From NCBI RefSeq assembly GCF_014775655.1, contig NZ_CP061274.1, forward strand, positions 992,001 through 1,056,000: DNA of 64,000 nucleotides, read 5' to 3'. The DNA is from Clavibacter zhangzhiyongii. Its GTDB lineage: Bacteria; Actinomycetota; Actinomycetes; Actinomycetales; Microbacteriaceae. The notes beneath the pieces were generated by a model. It was not told the origin of the DNA. It was given only the letters and a program-made list of their open reading frames with translations, and did no database searches. Shown here one piece after another: positions 37,672-45,887 of the stretch; positions within the stretch are counted from its first letter, which is position 1; every line of letters starts with the position of its first letter. Position numbers and translations under genes: made by a program.

Positions 37672-39174
37672 GTGTCCACGCTCAGCGATCTCGTGCATGC
37701 CCAGGGTCTGTCCTCCGACGCGGATGTCGAGTGGCTGCACCTCCTCGTCGGCGACTGGCAGCTCCTCGCCGACCTCGCCTTCGCGGACATCGTGCTGTGG
37801 GTCCCGACCGTCAGCGGCAGCTTCGTCGCCGTGGCGCACGCCCGGCCGTCGAGCTCGGCGACCCTCTTCTACCGCGACTTCGTGGGGCAGCCCATCAAGG
37901 CGGAGTGGCGCAAGCAGGTGACGGACGCGCACGAGAGCGCCCGCATCATCGACTCGTCCGCGCCGGACTGGTACGAGGAGACCCCGACGCGGGTGCGTGC
38001 GGTGCCCGTCCTCCGACGCCTCGCGCAAGGGAGCCCCGAGGTGACGGACACGCCCATCGCGGTCATCACCCGGCACACGAACCTCAGCGAGACGCGCACG
38101 CCGAGCCGGCAGGAGCTCACCTTCAACGAATGCGCCAACGACCTGTTCGCGATGATTGCGGACGGCGACTTCCCCGACCTGGGCTCGCCGACCGGCCCGC
38201 GCCGCGGCGCGCCCCGGGCATCCGACGGCCTCCTGCGTCTGGACGTCGACGGGATCACGACGTTCGCGAGCCCCAACGCGCTGAGCGCGTTCAACCGGAT
38301 GGGCTTCTCGGAGGAGCTGGAGGGCGAGTCCCTCGCCGACGCCACGTCGAGCCTCCTGACGGGCAAGCGGCTGACCGTCGACGAGTCCCTGCCGCTCATC
38401 GTGGCGGGCCGTGCCCCGTGGCGCACCGACATCGAGTCCCGCGGCGTCACGGTGTCGCTCCGCGCGATCCCGATCCGCAGCCACGGCGAGCGGATCGGCG
38501 CCGTCGTGCTCTGCCGCGACGTGACGGAGCTGCGTCACCAGGAGCGCGAGCTCATCACCAAGGACGCGACGATCCGCGAGATCCACCACCGCGTGAAGAA
38601 CAACCTCCAGACGGTCGCGAGCCTGCTGCGGATCCAGGCCAGACGGTCCCACACGGAGGAGGCGCGCGAGGCCCTCGGCCACGCGCAGCGACGGGTCGGC
38701 GCGATCGCGGTCGTCCACGACACGCTGAGCGAGGGGCTCAACCAGAACGTCGACTTCGACGCCGTGTTCGATCGCGTGCTGCTGCTCATCGCCGAGGTGG
38801 CGTCAGCGCACAACACCCGCGTGCACCCGAAGATCCTGGGCAAGTTCGGCGTGCTGCCGAGCGCCTACGCGACGCCGCTCGCCCTCGCGCTGACGGAGCT
38901 CGTGACGAACGCGGTGGAGCACGGGCTCGCGGGCCGCTCGGGCGAGGTGGCGATCGAGGCGGCCCGCACGGAGGAGACGCTCACGGTCAGCGTGCGCGAC
39001 GACGGCGTGGGGCTCCCCGAGGGCAAGGTCGGCACGGGGCTCGGCACGCAGATCGTGCGGACGCTCATCCAGGGGGAGCTGGGCGGCACCATCGACTGGC
39101 ACACGCTCATGGGCAGCGGCACCGAGGTGACCATCGAGGTCCCGCTGCGGTGGCTCGCCCCCGTCACCGCCTGA
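37672..39174 (+). CDS. pdtaS: PdtaS-type cytosolic sensor histidine kinase
   Basis: A 500-residue soluble kinase. An N-terminal GAF domain (about 1-155) and PAS domain (about 180-285) precede the HisKA_2 box IREIHHRVKNNLQTVASLLR with the acceptor His at 305 (a second His at 306). The HATPase domain shows ELVTNAVEHG, DDGVGLP and GTGLGTQIV. In mycobacteria PdtaS phosphorylates PdtaR, an ANTAR antiterminator; no pdtaR-like gene is in the window. The gene order pdtaS-whiB1 is conserved. It reads from GTG 37672, apparently leaderless. Confidence 0.92.
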   Translation: MSTLSDLVHAQGLSSDADVEWLHLLVGDWQLLADLAFADIVLWVPTVSGSFVAVAHARPSSSATLFYRDFVGQPIKAEWRKQVTDAHESARIIDSSAPDWYEETPTRVRAVPVLRRLAQGSPEVTDTPIAVITRHTNLSETRTPSRQELTFNECANDLFAMIADGDFPDLGSPTGPRRGAPRASDGLLRLDVDGITTFASPNALSAFNRMGFSEELEGESLADATSSLLTGKRLTVDESLPLIVAGRAPWRTDIESRGVTVSLRAIPIRSHGERIGAVVLCRDVTELRHQERELITKDATIREIHHRVKNNLQTVASLLRIQARRSHTEEAREALGHAQRRVGAIAVVHDTLSEGLNQNVDFDAVFDRVLLLIAEVASAHNTRVHPKILGKFGVLPSAYATPLALALTELVTNAVEHGLAGRSGEVAIEAARTEETLTVSVRDDGVGLPEGKVGTGLGTQIVRTLIQGELGGTIDWHTLMGSGTEVTIEVPLRWLAPVTA

Positions 39175-39198
39175 GCGGGCGCGTCCAGCGGAGCATGA

Positions 39199-39234
39199 CG
39201 AGAGCCGGGCAGCCCCAGGGCTGCCCGGCTCTCG
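39199..39234. terminator. bidirectional terminator between pdtaS and whiB1
   Basis: CGAGAGCCGGGCAGCCC (39199-39215) and its exact complement (39218-39234) with a two-base centre. It lies between the convergent pdtaS and whiB1 genes. Confidence 0.8.
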
Positions 39235-39258
39235 TCGGTGGTGCGTGTGCGGCCGGCG

Positions 39259-39507
39259 TCAGCTGGCGCGGCGGGCGCGAGCGGCGCGGCGCTTGAGCGC
39301 GCGGCGCTCATCCTCGCTCAGGCCGCCCCAGACGCCCGAGTCCTGACCGGTCTCGAGGGCGTACTGCAGGCACATCTCGGTGACGGAGCAGCGACCGCAG
39401 ACGGCCTTGGCCTTGTCGATCTGGTCGACGGCCGGGCCGGTGTTCCCCACGGGGAAGAACAGCTCGGGATCCACAGTCAGGCAGGCTGCCTTGTCACGCC
39501 AGTCCAT
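39259..39507 (-). CDS. whiB1: WhiB1 iron-sulfur regulator
   Basis: An 82-residue essential-type WhiB protein. The 4Fe-4S ligands C9, C37, C40 and C46 fall at the same positions as in mycobacterial WhiB1. GVWGG (58-62) is followed by the basic tail RRALKRRAARARRAS. It binds sigma-A region 4 and senses nitric oxide through the cluster. It is the second WhiB in the window, distinct from the whiB2-type gene. A likely promoter lies about 190 bases upstream, giving a long leader. Confidence 0.94.
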   Translation of the reverse strand: MDWRDKAACLTVDPELFFPVGNTGPAVDQIDKAKAVCGRCSVTEMCLQYALETGQDSGVWGGLSEDERRALKRRAARARRAS

Positions 39508-39632
39508 AGGGGTGCTCCTCAGGTCGTTACTCGTTGCTCGGCTGATCAGCCGCGGGATGGGGGATGGGGCGAGGCGTCCGGGAACGGCATCGGGACGGGG
39601 CGCGTGCCCCTCCTCGTGAGATGCTCAGCTTC

Positions 39633-39726
39633 AGGAATGCGTTCCTTGTAAGCTCGGTTCCGGATCTGCTCACCACCCTGTGAACGAACTCGACCTGGAA
39701 TATCGTCGCATAGAGCCAACGATCAA
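39633..39726 (-). promoter_or_regulatory. whiB1 upstream region: promoter and palindrome
   Basis: The 245 bases before whiB1 are AT-richer than the rest of the window. On the minus strand TTGATC (39726-39721) and GATATT (39704-39699) with a 16-base spacer form a promoter candidate. The transcript would start near 39692 with a leader of about 185 bases. Inside that leader lies AGGAATGCGTTCCT (39633-39646), a dyad with five-base arms around TGCG that could bind a regulator. Confidence 0.45.
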
Positions 39727-39752
39727 TCAATAGCTTTGTATGGGAACGTGCT

Positions 39753-40184
39753 GTGACCGGAACCGGTGATGCCCTCGATCCGCGTGACGTCCCCGCGGCC
39801 TCCAGTCGATCGCCCGCGGTCGTGCTCCTCACGGTCCTCGTCGGCCTCGAGGCCCTGGGCATGGCCGGGGTCACCGTCCTCCTGGTCGTCGACCTGCTGA
39901 CGTCCACCGCGGCGTCGTTCGCCAGCGCCGTCGCGCTCATCGCCCTGTCCGCGCTCGCGACCGTCTTCCTCGGCGCCGTCGTGCGCGGGATCCTCCGAGG
40001 CCGCAGCTGGGTGCGGCCGGGCGCCGTCACCTGGCAGTTCCTGCAGATCGCCGTCGGCGTCGGCAGCCTCCAGGGCGCCGACGCCCGTCAGGACCTCGGG
40101 TGGGGGCTCATCGTCCCGTCGCTGGGCGTGCTCGTGCTGCTGTTCACCCGGTCCGTGCTGCTCGCGACCGCGCGCCGCGACTGA
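39753..40184 (+). CDS. small four-helix membrane protein
   Basis: A 143-residue protein with about four hydrophobic helices (residues 22-47, 55-80, 90-105 and 115-138) and short polar ends. No motif identifies a transported substrate or enzyme. It starts at GTG 39753; TTGTAT (39736-39741) could be its -10. It is divergent from whiB1 over the AT-rich region. Similar small integral membrane proteins of unknown function are common beside whiB1 in Microbacteriaceae, by my recollection. Confidence 0.7.
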   Translation: MTGTGDALDPRDVPAASSRSPAVVLLTVLVGLEALGMAGVTVLLVVDLLTSTAASFASAVALIALSALATVFLGAVVRGILRGRSWVRPGAVTWQFLQIAVGVGSLQGADARQDLGWGLIVPSLGVLVLLFTRSVLLATARRD

Positions 40185-40211
40185 GCGCGGCGCGGCTCGG
40201 CGCGACGGCGG

Positions 40212-40691
40212 TCAGGCGTCGACGCCGAGCTTCCTGCGCAGCGACGCGACGTGACCGGTCGCCTTCACGTTGTAGAGCGGCAGGGTCACCGTGCCCTCCC
40301 CGTCCACGACGACGGTCGAGCGGATCACGCCCGTGACCTTCTTGCCGTAGAGCGACTTCTCGCCGTAGGCGGCGTACGCGCGGTGCACCTCGAGGTCCGG
40401 GTCCGACAGGAGCGTGAAGCTGAGGCTCTGCTCCTCGCGGAACCGGGCGAGGTCCTCCTGGGGGTCCTTCGAGATGCCGAGGACGCGGTACCCCGCTGCC
40501 TGGAGGGAGTCCATGCTGTCGCGGAAGTCGCACGCCTGCGTGGTGCAGCCGGGGGTGCCCGCGGCGGGGTAGAAGTACACGATCACGTCCTGGCCCCGGA
40601 GGTCGGACAGGGAGACGGGCGTGCCGTCCTGGTCGGGGAGGGTGAAGTCGGGGGCGGGCTGCCCCTTCTCGAGGCGGGCGGTCTCGGACAT
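40212..40691 (-). CDS. bcp: thioredoxin-dependent thiol peroxidase (Bcp/PrxQ)
   Basis: A 159-residue peroxiredoxin that reduces hydrogen peroxide and organic peroxides using thioredoxin. The peroxidatic Cys49 lies in TPGCTTQAC and the resolving Cys54 is five residues on, the 2-Cys PrxQ arrangement. GISKD and the C-terminal VLLP-like sheet are normal. ATG 40691 has GAGAGG upstream; the longer frame up to 40847 runs into the tRNA and is rejected. Confidence 0.92.
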   Translation of the reverse strand: MSETARLEKGQPAPDFTLPDQDGTPVSLSDLRGQDVIVYFYPAAGTPGCTTQACDFRDSMDSLQAAGYRVLGISKDPQEDLARFREEQSLSFTLLSDPDLEVHRAYAAYGEKSLYGKKVTGVIRSTVVVDGEGTVTLPLYNVKATGHVASLRRKLGVDA

Positions 40692-40771
40692 GGCGGAGCC
40701 TCTCGTTCGGGGGATCGATGTCCATGCTACGGCCGCCTCGCGAGGTCCGATCACGTCGTCCACGGCCTCGA

Positions 40772-40802
40772 TTGGCGTCGGGCCGCGACGTGGTGCTAGT
40801 GT
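40772..40802 (+). promoter_or_regulatory. putative tRNA-Lys promoter
   Basis: TTGGCG (40772-40777) and TAGTGT (40797-40802) are spaced 19 bases apart, about 40 bases before the tRNA. The spacer is slightly long; GCTAGT at 40795-40800 gives 17. Confidence 0.45.
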
Positions 40803-40843
40803 CATCTCTCGGTCCGGTACCCCGTTCGACAGGGTCCTCACCT

Positions 40844-40919
<76 letters not shown>

Positions 40920-41213
40920 CACGCTCCGCATCAGGCGGAGCAGCCCGTCCGCGGTCGAGCCGCCTCCCATCGCCCCTCCCGCGGCTGCGTCGATGGGCGG
41001 GGGAGAACCGTGACAGAATACCGGACGGACCATCACCGCGGACGCGCCTAGCGGAGCGACGCGGCGGCCGGTGATCTCGGTGCACCGGCCACGCACCACG
41101 ACGACGCCTCCTCGGCGGGCGTCGCGGCGCGGGACGTCGGCGCCCACGCGGCTGTGCATGCGCGTGCGCGACATCTCCGGCACACATCTCGAGGGATCGA
41201 AGGACAGCACTAC

Positions 41214-41708
41214 ATGATTTTCGAAGTAGGGGAGACCGTCGTGTACCCCCACCACGGCGCAGCCACGATCACCGCGGTCAAGACCCGCACCATCAAGGGG
41301 GTCGACAAGAAGTACATCACCCTCCAGATCCACCAGAGCGAGCTCGTCATCGACGTGCCCGTCGACAACGCCGAGCTCGTGGGGCTGCGTGACGTGATCG
41401 ACAGCTCCGGCGTGGAAGCCGTGTTCGACGTGCTCCGCGGTGACGTCGAGGAGGAGGCCGGCAACTGGTCGCGCCGCTTCAAGGCCAACACCGAGAAGAT
41501 GGGCTCCGGCGACGTCCGCCGCGTCAGCGAGGTCGTCCGCGACCTCTGGCGCCGCGACCAGGACTCGGGCGTCTCGGCCGGCGAGAAGCGGATGCTCGCC
41601 AAGGCCCGTCAGATCCTCGTCTCGGAGCTCGCGCTCGCGCAGAAGTCCACCGACGAGGAGGCGTCCGTCGTCCTCGACGGCGTCCTCGCGCAGAGCATCT
41701 CCGCCTGA
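41214..41708 (+). CDS. carD: CarD family RNA polymerase-binding regulator
   Basis: A 164-residue activator. The N-terminal RNA-polymerase-interaction domain ([21 protein letters not shown], 1-65) binds the beta subunit. The helical C-terminal domain (about 75-160, [13 protein letters not shown] ... [16 protein letters not shown]) contacts the upstream edge of the open bubble and stabilises rRNA promoter complexes. ATG 41214 starts the conserved MIFEVG; AAGGA lies nine bases before it. The ispD-ispF genes that often follow carD are absent here. The 294 bases upstream hold the carD leader and nothing else recognised. Confidence 0.94.
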   Translation: MIFEVGETVVYPHHGAATITAVKTRTIKGVDKKYITLQIHQSELVIDVPVDNAELVGLRDVIDSSGVEAVFDVLRGDVEEEAGNWSRRFKANTEKMGSGDVRRVSEVVRDLWRRDQDSGVSAGEKRMLAKARQILVSELALAQKSTDEEASVVLDGVLAQSISA

Positions 41709-41734
41709 CCCTCGCGCGTTCGCGTGACGCGCTC

Positions 41735-41777
41735 CGCCGACGGGCGGTCCTCCGCATCGGGGGACCGCCCGTCGGCG
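41735..41777 (+). terminator. hairpin terminator after carD
   Basis: CGCCGACGGGCGGTCC (41735-41750) and its exact complement (41762-41777) form a 16-bp stem with an 11-base loop, 27 bases after the carD stop. Confidence 0.8.
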
Positions 41778-41859
41778 CATCCGGCGCGCCCGCCGTCCGT
41801 CCCGCGACGAGGGACGCGAGCCCGTCGACCGGGCGAGCGACCGGCGTAGGGTGCGAGGC

Positions 41860-42090
41860 ATGCGCGATCACCCGGAACGACCCGACCATGACGGCCCCCT
41901 CGAGCAGAACCCGCTGCAGCCCGCGCGCCGCGGCCTGCGCGTCTGGATCTACGTCATCGCGGCGGTCATCGTGATCGCCGTCGTCGCGTTCGCGCTCGTG
42001 CGCCTCGCGACGGCCGGGCAGAACACGCCGGGCCCGTCGTCCCTCGGGGTCGTCGCGCACGTGATCGCCGCGGCGCGCATCCTCCTCTGA
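41860..42090 (+). CDS. small single-helix membrane protein
   Basis: A 76-residue predicted protein: a polar N terminus (residues 1-28), one strong helix (VWIYVIAAVIVIAVVAFALV) and a short C-terminal region with a second weaker hydrophobic stretch. ATG 41860 follows TAGGGT by seven bases, fitting a leaderless start and supporting the gene as real. No family is recognised. Confidence 0.6.
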   Translation: MRDHPERPDHDGPLEQNPLQPARRGLRVWIYVIAAVIVIAVVAFALVRLATAGQNTPGPSSLGVVAHVIAAARILL

Positions 42091-42273
42091 CCGGTCGCGC
42101 GCCTCGCGGCCGCTGACGCGGTGGGCGCCTCGACCGGGAGGGCTCCTCGGCCTCACGCGCTCGATGGTGCCTCCTCCCCAGGCGACCGCCCGGCCCTGGC
42201 TCGCACGCATCTGCTCGGCGCGAGATCCGCGGCGCGTCGACGACGCCATGGTGCACCTCGGGACGGGGGTGCG

Positions 42274-43095
42274 ATGGGCGGCAGTGATCGAGGGCCAGCA
42301 CGGCTGGGCAGACGACCGAGGCTCGAGGCGGTGCTGCGCCGGTGCCGCCGCGACCGGATCCGTCTCCTGCTGACGGGGGCGGCGACCGTCATCGTGCTCG
42401 TCGCGGTGATCGTCGGAGCGCGGGAAGCGGCACTCGGGCCCGACGGCGACGTCGGGCCGCTCTCCGCCGCGGTCGGCGGCGGCCCGGTCGTCTCCGCGCT
42501 GGAGCGCGCGGGTCTCGTGCACGGCGGGCGGATCGACGTCGCGGCCGCGCGGGAGCTGACGGATCGGCTGGCCCCGGACGGGCGCGAGCGGCGGCCGCGC
42601 TACGACCGGGACGCCTTCGGTCCGGCCTGGGCGGACACGGACGGCGACGGGTGCGACCAGCGCGACGACGTGCTCGCGCGCGACCTCGTCGACGTGGTCC
42701 TCTCCTCCTCCGGGGACGCGTGCACGGTCGTCGCCGGCCACCTGCAGGACGCGTACACGGGTCGCGGCATCGACTTCACGCGCGGCGCCCGCACGAGCGC
42801 GGCCGTGCAGATCGACCACCTCGTGCCCCTGTCCTGGGCGTGGCGGCACGGCGCCTGGGCATGGTCGGACGAGCGGCGCGAGCGCCTGGCCACCGACGTC
42901 GACGAGTTGCAGGCCGTGGACGGGCCCACCAACCAGGACAAGTCGGATCAGGGGCCGGCCACCTGGCTGCCGCCGGATCCCGCGTACCGCTGCCTCTACG
43001 TCACGCGGTACGCGTTCATCGTGAGCCGGTACCGGCTCGGGATCGACGACGCCGACCGGGCGGCCGTCGACCGCGTCCTCGGCACGTGCTCGTGA
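42274..43095 (+). CDS. secreted HNH (DUF1524) nuclease
   Basis: A 273-residue protein with a basic N terminus and a membrane or signal helix (about residues 32-50, LLLTGAATVIVLVAVIVG), then the DUF1524 HNH domain. The metal-binding core is QIDHLVPLSWAWRHGAW, followed by NQDKSDQGPATWLPP, the typical C-terminal half of secreted actinobacterial HNH nucleases. DTDGDGCDQRDDVLARDL is the usual N-terminal part. It probably cuts DNA outside the cell, for nutrition or competition; the target is unknown. ATG 42274 is chosen as the start before the helix; the frame is open to 42121. Confidence 0.85.
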   Translation: MGGSDRGPARLGRRPRLEAVLRRCRRDRIRLLLTGAATVIVLVAVIVGAREAALGPDGDVGPLSAAVGGGPVVSALERAGLVHGGRIDVAAARELTDRLAPDGRERRPRYDRDAFGPAWADTDGDGCDQRDDVLARDLVDVVLSSSGDACTVVAGHLQDAYTGRGIDFTRGARTSAAVQIDHLVPLSWAWRHGAWAWSDERRERLATDVDELQAVDGPTNQDKSDQGPATWLPPDPAYRCLYVTRYAFIVSRYRLGIDDADRAAVDRVLGTCS

Positions 43096-43218
43096 TGCGC
43101 GGACGGCCGCGCTCTGGCGGACAGGCCGGCGTCGGTGCGCGCGCGTACGCTCGGACCGACGCGGCCGGGCGTCGCCGCGGGCACGGAGCTCGCGGCGGAC
43201 GATCCCGAGGAGGACCGC

Positions 43219-43662
43219 ATGTGGAGCAAGCAGAGCGGTGACGCGGCCGGGGCGATCAGCCCGGCGCCCGAGCATCCGCATGCGCGGCCCGTGCGCGGCG
43301 CGTGGCTCGTGCGCGTGGGCGAGGGCCCGGCGCTCGGCTGGGTCATGCGCCACCGGGCGGACCTCGCGGAGCCCTTCGCCTACGAGGTGTACGCCTGCGG
43401 CCTGGGCGCGGACGGGCGCCGGGTGTGGATCGCCCGGCGGGAGTCGCTCAACGCCGCGGTGGCGTGGATGGTGCAGCACGACCGGGAGCTGCTGGCATTC
43501 GCGCGGGGCCTGCGGCCGGATCCGGCGCAGCCGGGCGCCCCCGCCCCCGCGTCCGGAGACGAGGACGCCGCCGCCCCCGCAGCGGGGACGACGGCGTCGG
43601 GGCGGCCGGCGGACGGCGGGCCGGTCAGCGCTTCCGCTGGTCGGACGCATCCCGTCCCGTGA
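43219..43662 (+). CDS. hypothetical protein, 147 aa
   Basis: A soluble protein with a compact central region (residues 25-95, [28 protein letters not shown]... then [16 protein letters not shown]) and a low-complexity Ala/Pro/Gly tail. GAGGAGG (43207-43212) lies seven bases before ATG 43219, so the start is good. Its 3' end overlaps the convergent permease gene by 38 bases. The core looks like a small beta-alpha domain, but I recognise no family. Confidence 0.65.
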   Translation: MWSKQSGDAAGAISPAPEHPHARPVRGAWLVRVGEGPALGWVMRHRADLAEPFAYEVYACGLGADGRRVWIARRESLNAAVAWMVQHDRELLAFARGLRPDPAQPGAPAPASGDEDAAAPAAGTTASGRPADGGPVSASAGRTHPVP

Positions 43663-45157
43663 CGGGGAACGGACCGGTGACGCCCTCGCGCACGCGGGCG
43701 ATCTCGAGGATCCGGTCGCGCTGCAGGTACCAGCCCACGACGAGCAGGGGGATGATCACGACGAGCGACGCGACCGTCAGGGTGCCGATGGGCCAGTCGA
43801 TCGCCATGAGGACGAGCACGCTGACGAGGAACGCGAGCGTCAGCCACGAGGTGACGGGGGCGCCGGGGAGGCGGAACGTGGGCTCCTTGGCCTTGCCCTG
43901 CTTCGCCCAGGTGCGCAGGCGCATCTGGCACAGGATGATGGTCGCCCAGCCGGCCACGATGCCGAGCGCCGCCACGTTGAGGACGATCTCGAAGGCCTGG
44001 TCGGGCACGACCGCGTTGAGGCCCACGCCGAGGAGCGTGATGGAGCCGGTGAGCAGGATCCCGCCGAACGGCACGCCGCCCTTCGACATGACGGTCGTGA
44101 ACCGGGGCGCCGAGCCGTTCATGCCCATGGAGTGGAGCACGCGGCCGGTGCTGTAGAGGCCCGCGTTGAGGCTCGACATGGCGGCCGTGAGGACGACGAA
44201 GTTCATGACGGAACCGGCGATCGCGCCGACCTCGGGCGAGCCGAGGCTGGAGAAGAACGTGACGAACGGGCTCTGGTCCGCGCTGTACGCGGTGTAGGGG
44301 AGCAGCAGCGAGAGCAGCACGATGGAGCCGACGTAGAAGATCGCGATGCGGAAGACGACGGAGTTGATGGCGCGCGGGATGACCTTCTCCACGTCCTGGG
44401 TCTCGCCGCTCGCGGTGCCGACGAGCTCGATCGCGGCGTAGGCGAACACCACGCCCTGCACGACGAGCACGACGGGCACGAGGCCCTGCGGGAAGACGCC
44501 GCCGTTCTCCTGCAGCACCGTCCAGCCGGTCTGCACCTCGGCACCGCCGACCGTCACGGGGAAGCTCCATGCCAGCCACACGATGCCCACGATGAGGAAG
44601 ACCACGAGGGCGGCCACCTTGACGAGCGCGAACCAGAACTCCATCTCGCCGAAGACCTTGACGGCCACGAGGTTGAGCGCGAGCACGATGGCGAGGGCGA
44701 TGAGGGCGAGCAGCCACTGCGGGGCGGCGGTGAACGCCGACCAGTAGTGCATGTAGAGCGCGACGGCCGTCACGTCGACGATGGCGGTGGTCGCCCAGTT
44801 GAGGAAGTACATCCAGCCGGCGGCGTAGGCGAACTTCTCGCCGTAGAACTCGCGGGCGTAGGAGATGAAGGAGCCGGAGCTCGGGCGGTGCAGCACCAGC
44901 TCGCCGAGCGCGCGGAGGATGAAGAACGCGAAGACGCCGCAGACGAGGAACACGATCGCGAGCGCGGGGCCGGCCGAGGCGAGGCGACCGCCCGCGCCGA
45001 GGAAGAGCCCGGTGCCGATGGCGCCGCCGATCGCGATCATCTGCAGCTGCCGCGGCTTGAGCCCGTGCTGGTAGCCCTCCTGCTCGTGGCTGAAGTCCTG
45101 GGCCACGAAATCCGGGTCGGGCGGGACGGTGCTGCGGTCGCTCTCGCTTCGTGTCAT
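43625..45157 (-). CDS. amino-acid permease, AnsP/GABA-permease branch
   Basis: A 510-residue, 12-helix APC transporter. The first helix carries [13 protein letters not shown], the substrate-binding loop of the family, after the conserved [35 protein letters not shown] in helix 3 (split here to show the family pattern) is like L-asparagine permeases. It imports an amino acid with protons. ATG 45157 is six bases after a minus-strand TACCGT (45169-45164), so the mRNA may be leaderless. The last 38 bases overlap the convergent 147-aa gene. Asparagine specificity is an inference. Confidence 0.88.
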   Translation of the reverse strand: MTRSESDRSTVPPDPDFVAQDFSHEQEGYQHGLKPRQLQMIAIGGAIGTGLFLGAGGRLASAGPALAIVFLVCGVFAFFILRALGELVLHRPSSGSFISYAREFYGEKFAYAAGWMYFLNWATTAIVDVTAVALYMHYWSAFTAAPQWLLALIALAIVLALNLVAVKVFGEMEFWFALVKVAALVVFLIVGIVWLAWSFPVTVGGAEVQTGWTVLQENGGVFPQGLVPVVLVVQGVVFAYAAIELVGTASGETQDVEKVIPRAINSVVFRIAIFYVGSIVLLSLLLPYTAYSADQSPFVTFFSSLGSPEVGAIAGSVMNFVVLTAAMSSLNAGLYSTGRVLHSMGMNGSAPRFTTVMSKGGVPFGGILLTGSITLLGVGLNAVVPDQAFEIVLNVAALGIVAGWATIILCQMRLRTWAKQGKAKEPTFRLPGAPVTSWLTLAFLVSVLVLMAIDWPIGTLTVASLVVIIPLLVVGWYLQRDRILEIARVREGVTGPFPVTGRDASDQRKR

Positions 45158-45163
45158 CCGAAT

Positions 45164-45169
45164 ACGGTA
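45164..45169 (-). promoter_or_regulatory. -10 element of the permease gene
   Basis: TACCGT on the minus strand ends six bases before ATG 45157. No ribosome site is present, so a leaderless transcript is likely. Confidence 0.4.
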
Positions 45170-45251
45170 GTGGCACGGGGCATTCGCCCCGACACCCGCG
45201 TCGACCGACTTCCGCGGGCAGGACCGCATGTGATAGGCGCCGAGGAGGCCC

Positions 45252-45815
45252 ATGGCCCGCACGCACACGACGGCACCCCGGATCCGGTCGTGGGCGCCCG
45301 TCGCCGTCGCCGTCGCGGGGGCGCTCGTCCTCGCCGGGTGCACGTCGGATCCGGGGCAGCCCGATCCCGAGGTGACGACCCCCGCCGCCAGCGCGCCCGC
45401 CGACGCGGGCGGCACGGACGGCACGGCCGCTCCGGCCCCCGCGGTCACCCGCGCGCCCGGCCCGCCCACCCGGGACGAGCTCGCCACCTGCTCGACGCTC
45501 GCGCAGGTGCTGCCCGACTCCACCAAGCTCGTGCAGGCGCTCGGCGACGGCACCGGCGTGGATCCGGCGCTCCTCGACCGCGTGAAGCAGGGCGACGCGG
45601 CGCTCGCCGAGATGGCGCCGGCGAACATGGCGCCGCTCGTCGCGTCGTTCTCCGCCATCGTCGACGAGCTGGACGCGCTGCGCTCGGGCACCGACACGGA
45701 CGGCGCGTCGCTCGACACCGGGCAGTACCTCCGGGCGACGAGCGCCTTCCTCGACTACTGCCTCGACGACGTGGGCTACGTGCCCCCGAGCACCGCCCCG
45801 ACGCCCGCGCCCTGA
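45252..45815 (+). CDS. small lipoprotein of unknown function
   Basis: A 187-residue lipoprotein: a basic N terminus, a helix and the lipobox VLAGC at about residues 26-30. A Pro/Ala/Thr-rich linker leads to a helical domain (about 75-170) that contains two further cysteines (LATCSTLAQ and LDYCLDD) which could pair. GAGGAGG precedes ATG 45252. It is divergent from the permease. I recognise no family; an extracellular binding role is possible. Confidence 0.78.
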   Translation: MARTHTTAPRIRSWAPVAVAVAGALVLAGCTSDPGQPDPEVTTPAASAPADAGGTDGTAAPAPAVTRAPGPPTRDELATCSTLAQVLPDSTKLVQALGDGTGVDPALLDRVKQGDAALAEMAPANMAPLVASFSAIVDELDALRSGTDTDGASLDTGQYLRATSAFLDYCLDDVGYVPPSTAPTPAP

Positions 45816-45817
45816 GG

Positions 45818-45879
45818 GCGCGGCGGCCGAGCCGCCGCGCTCCGACGACGGCGCCCCGGGCGTCGGCGCCCCGGGCGTC
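45818..45879. terminator. hairpin and 15-bp tandem repeat between convergent genes
   Basis: GCGCGGCGGC (45818-45827) pairs with GCCGCCGCGC (45831-45840), a 10-bp stem with a three-base loop just after the lipoprotein stop. It is followed by an exact tandem duplication of GGCGCCCCGGGCGTC (45850-45864 and 45865-45879). Each copy contains the palindromes GGCGCC and CCCGGG. The region can terminate both the lipoprotein and the convergent MFS gene. Confidence 0.55.
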
Positions 45880-45887
45880 GGCGCGCG

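Noticed and set aside
41154-41213. Longer N terminus for carD
   Set aside because: The 20 extra residues are not family-like. CarD proteins begin MIFxVGxxVVYP and AAGGA precedes ATG 41214.
42274-43095. HNH gene as part of a prophage or homing element
   Set aside because: There is no integrase, terminase, intron or attachment site nearby. The signal helix and DUF1524 core match secreted chromosomal nucleases.
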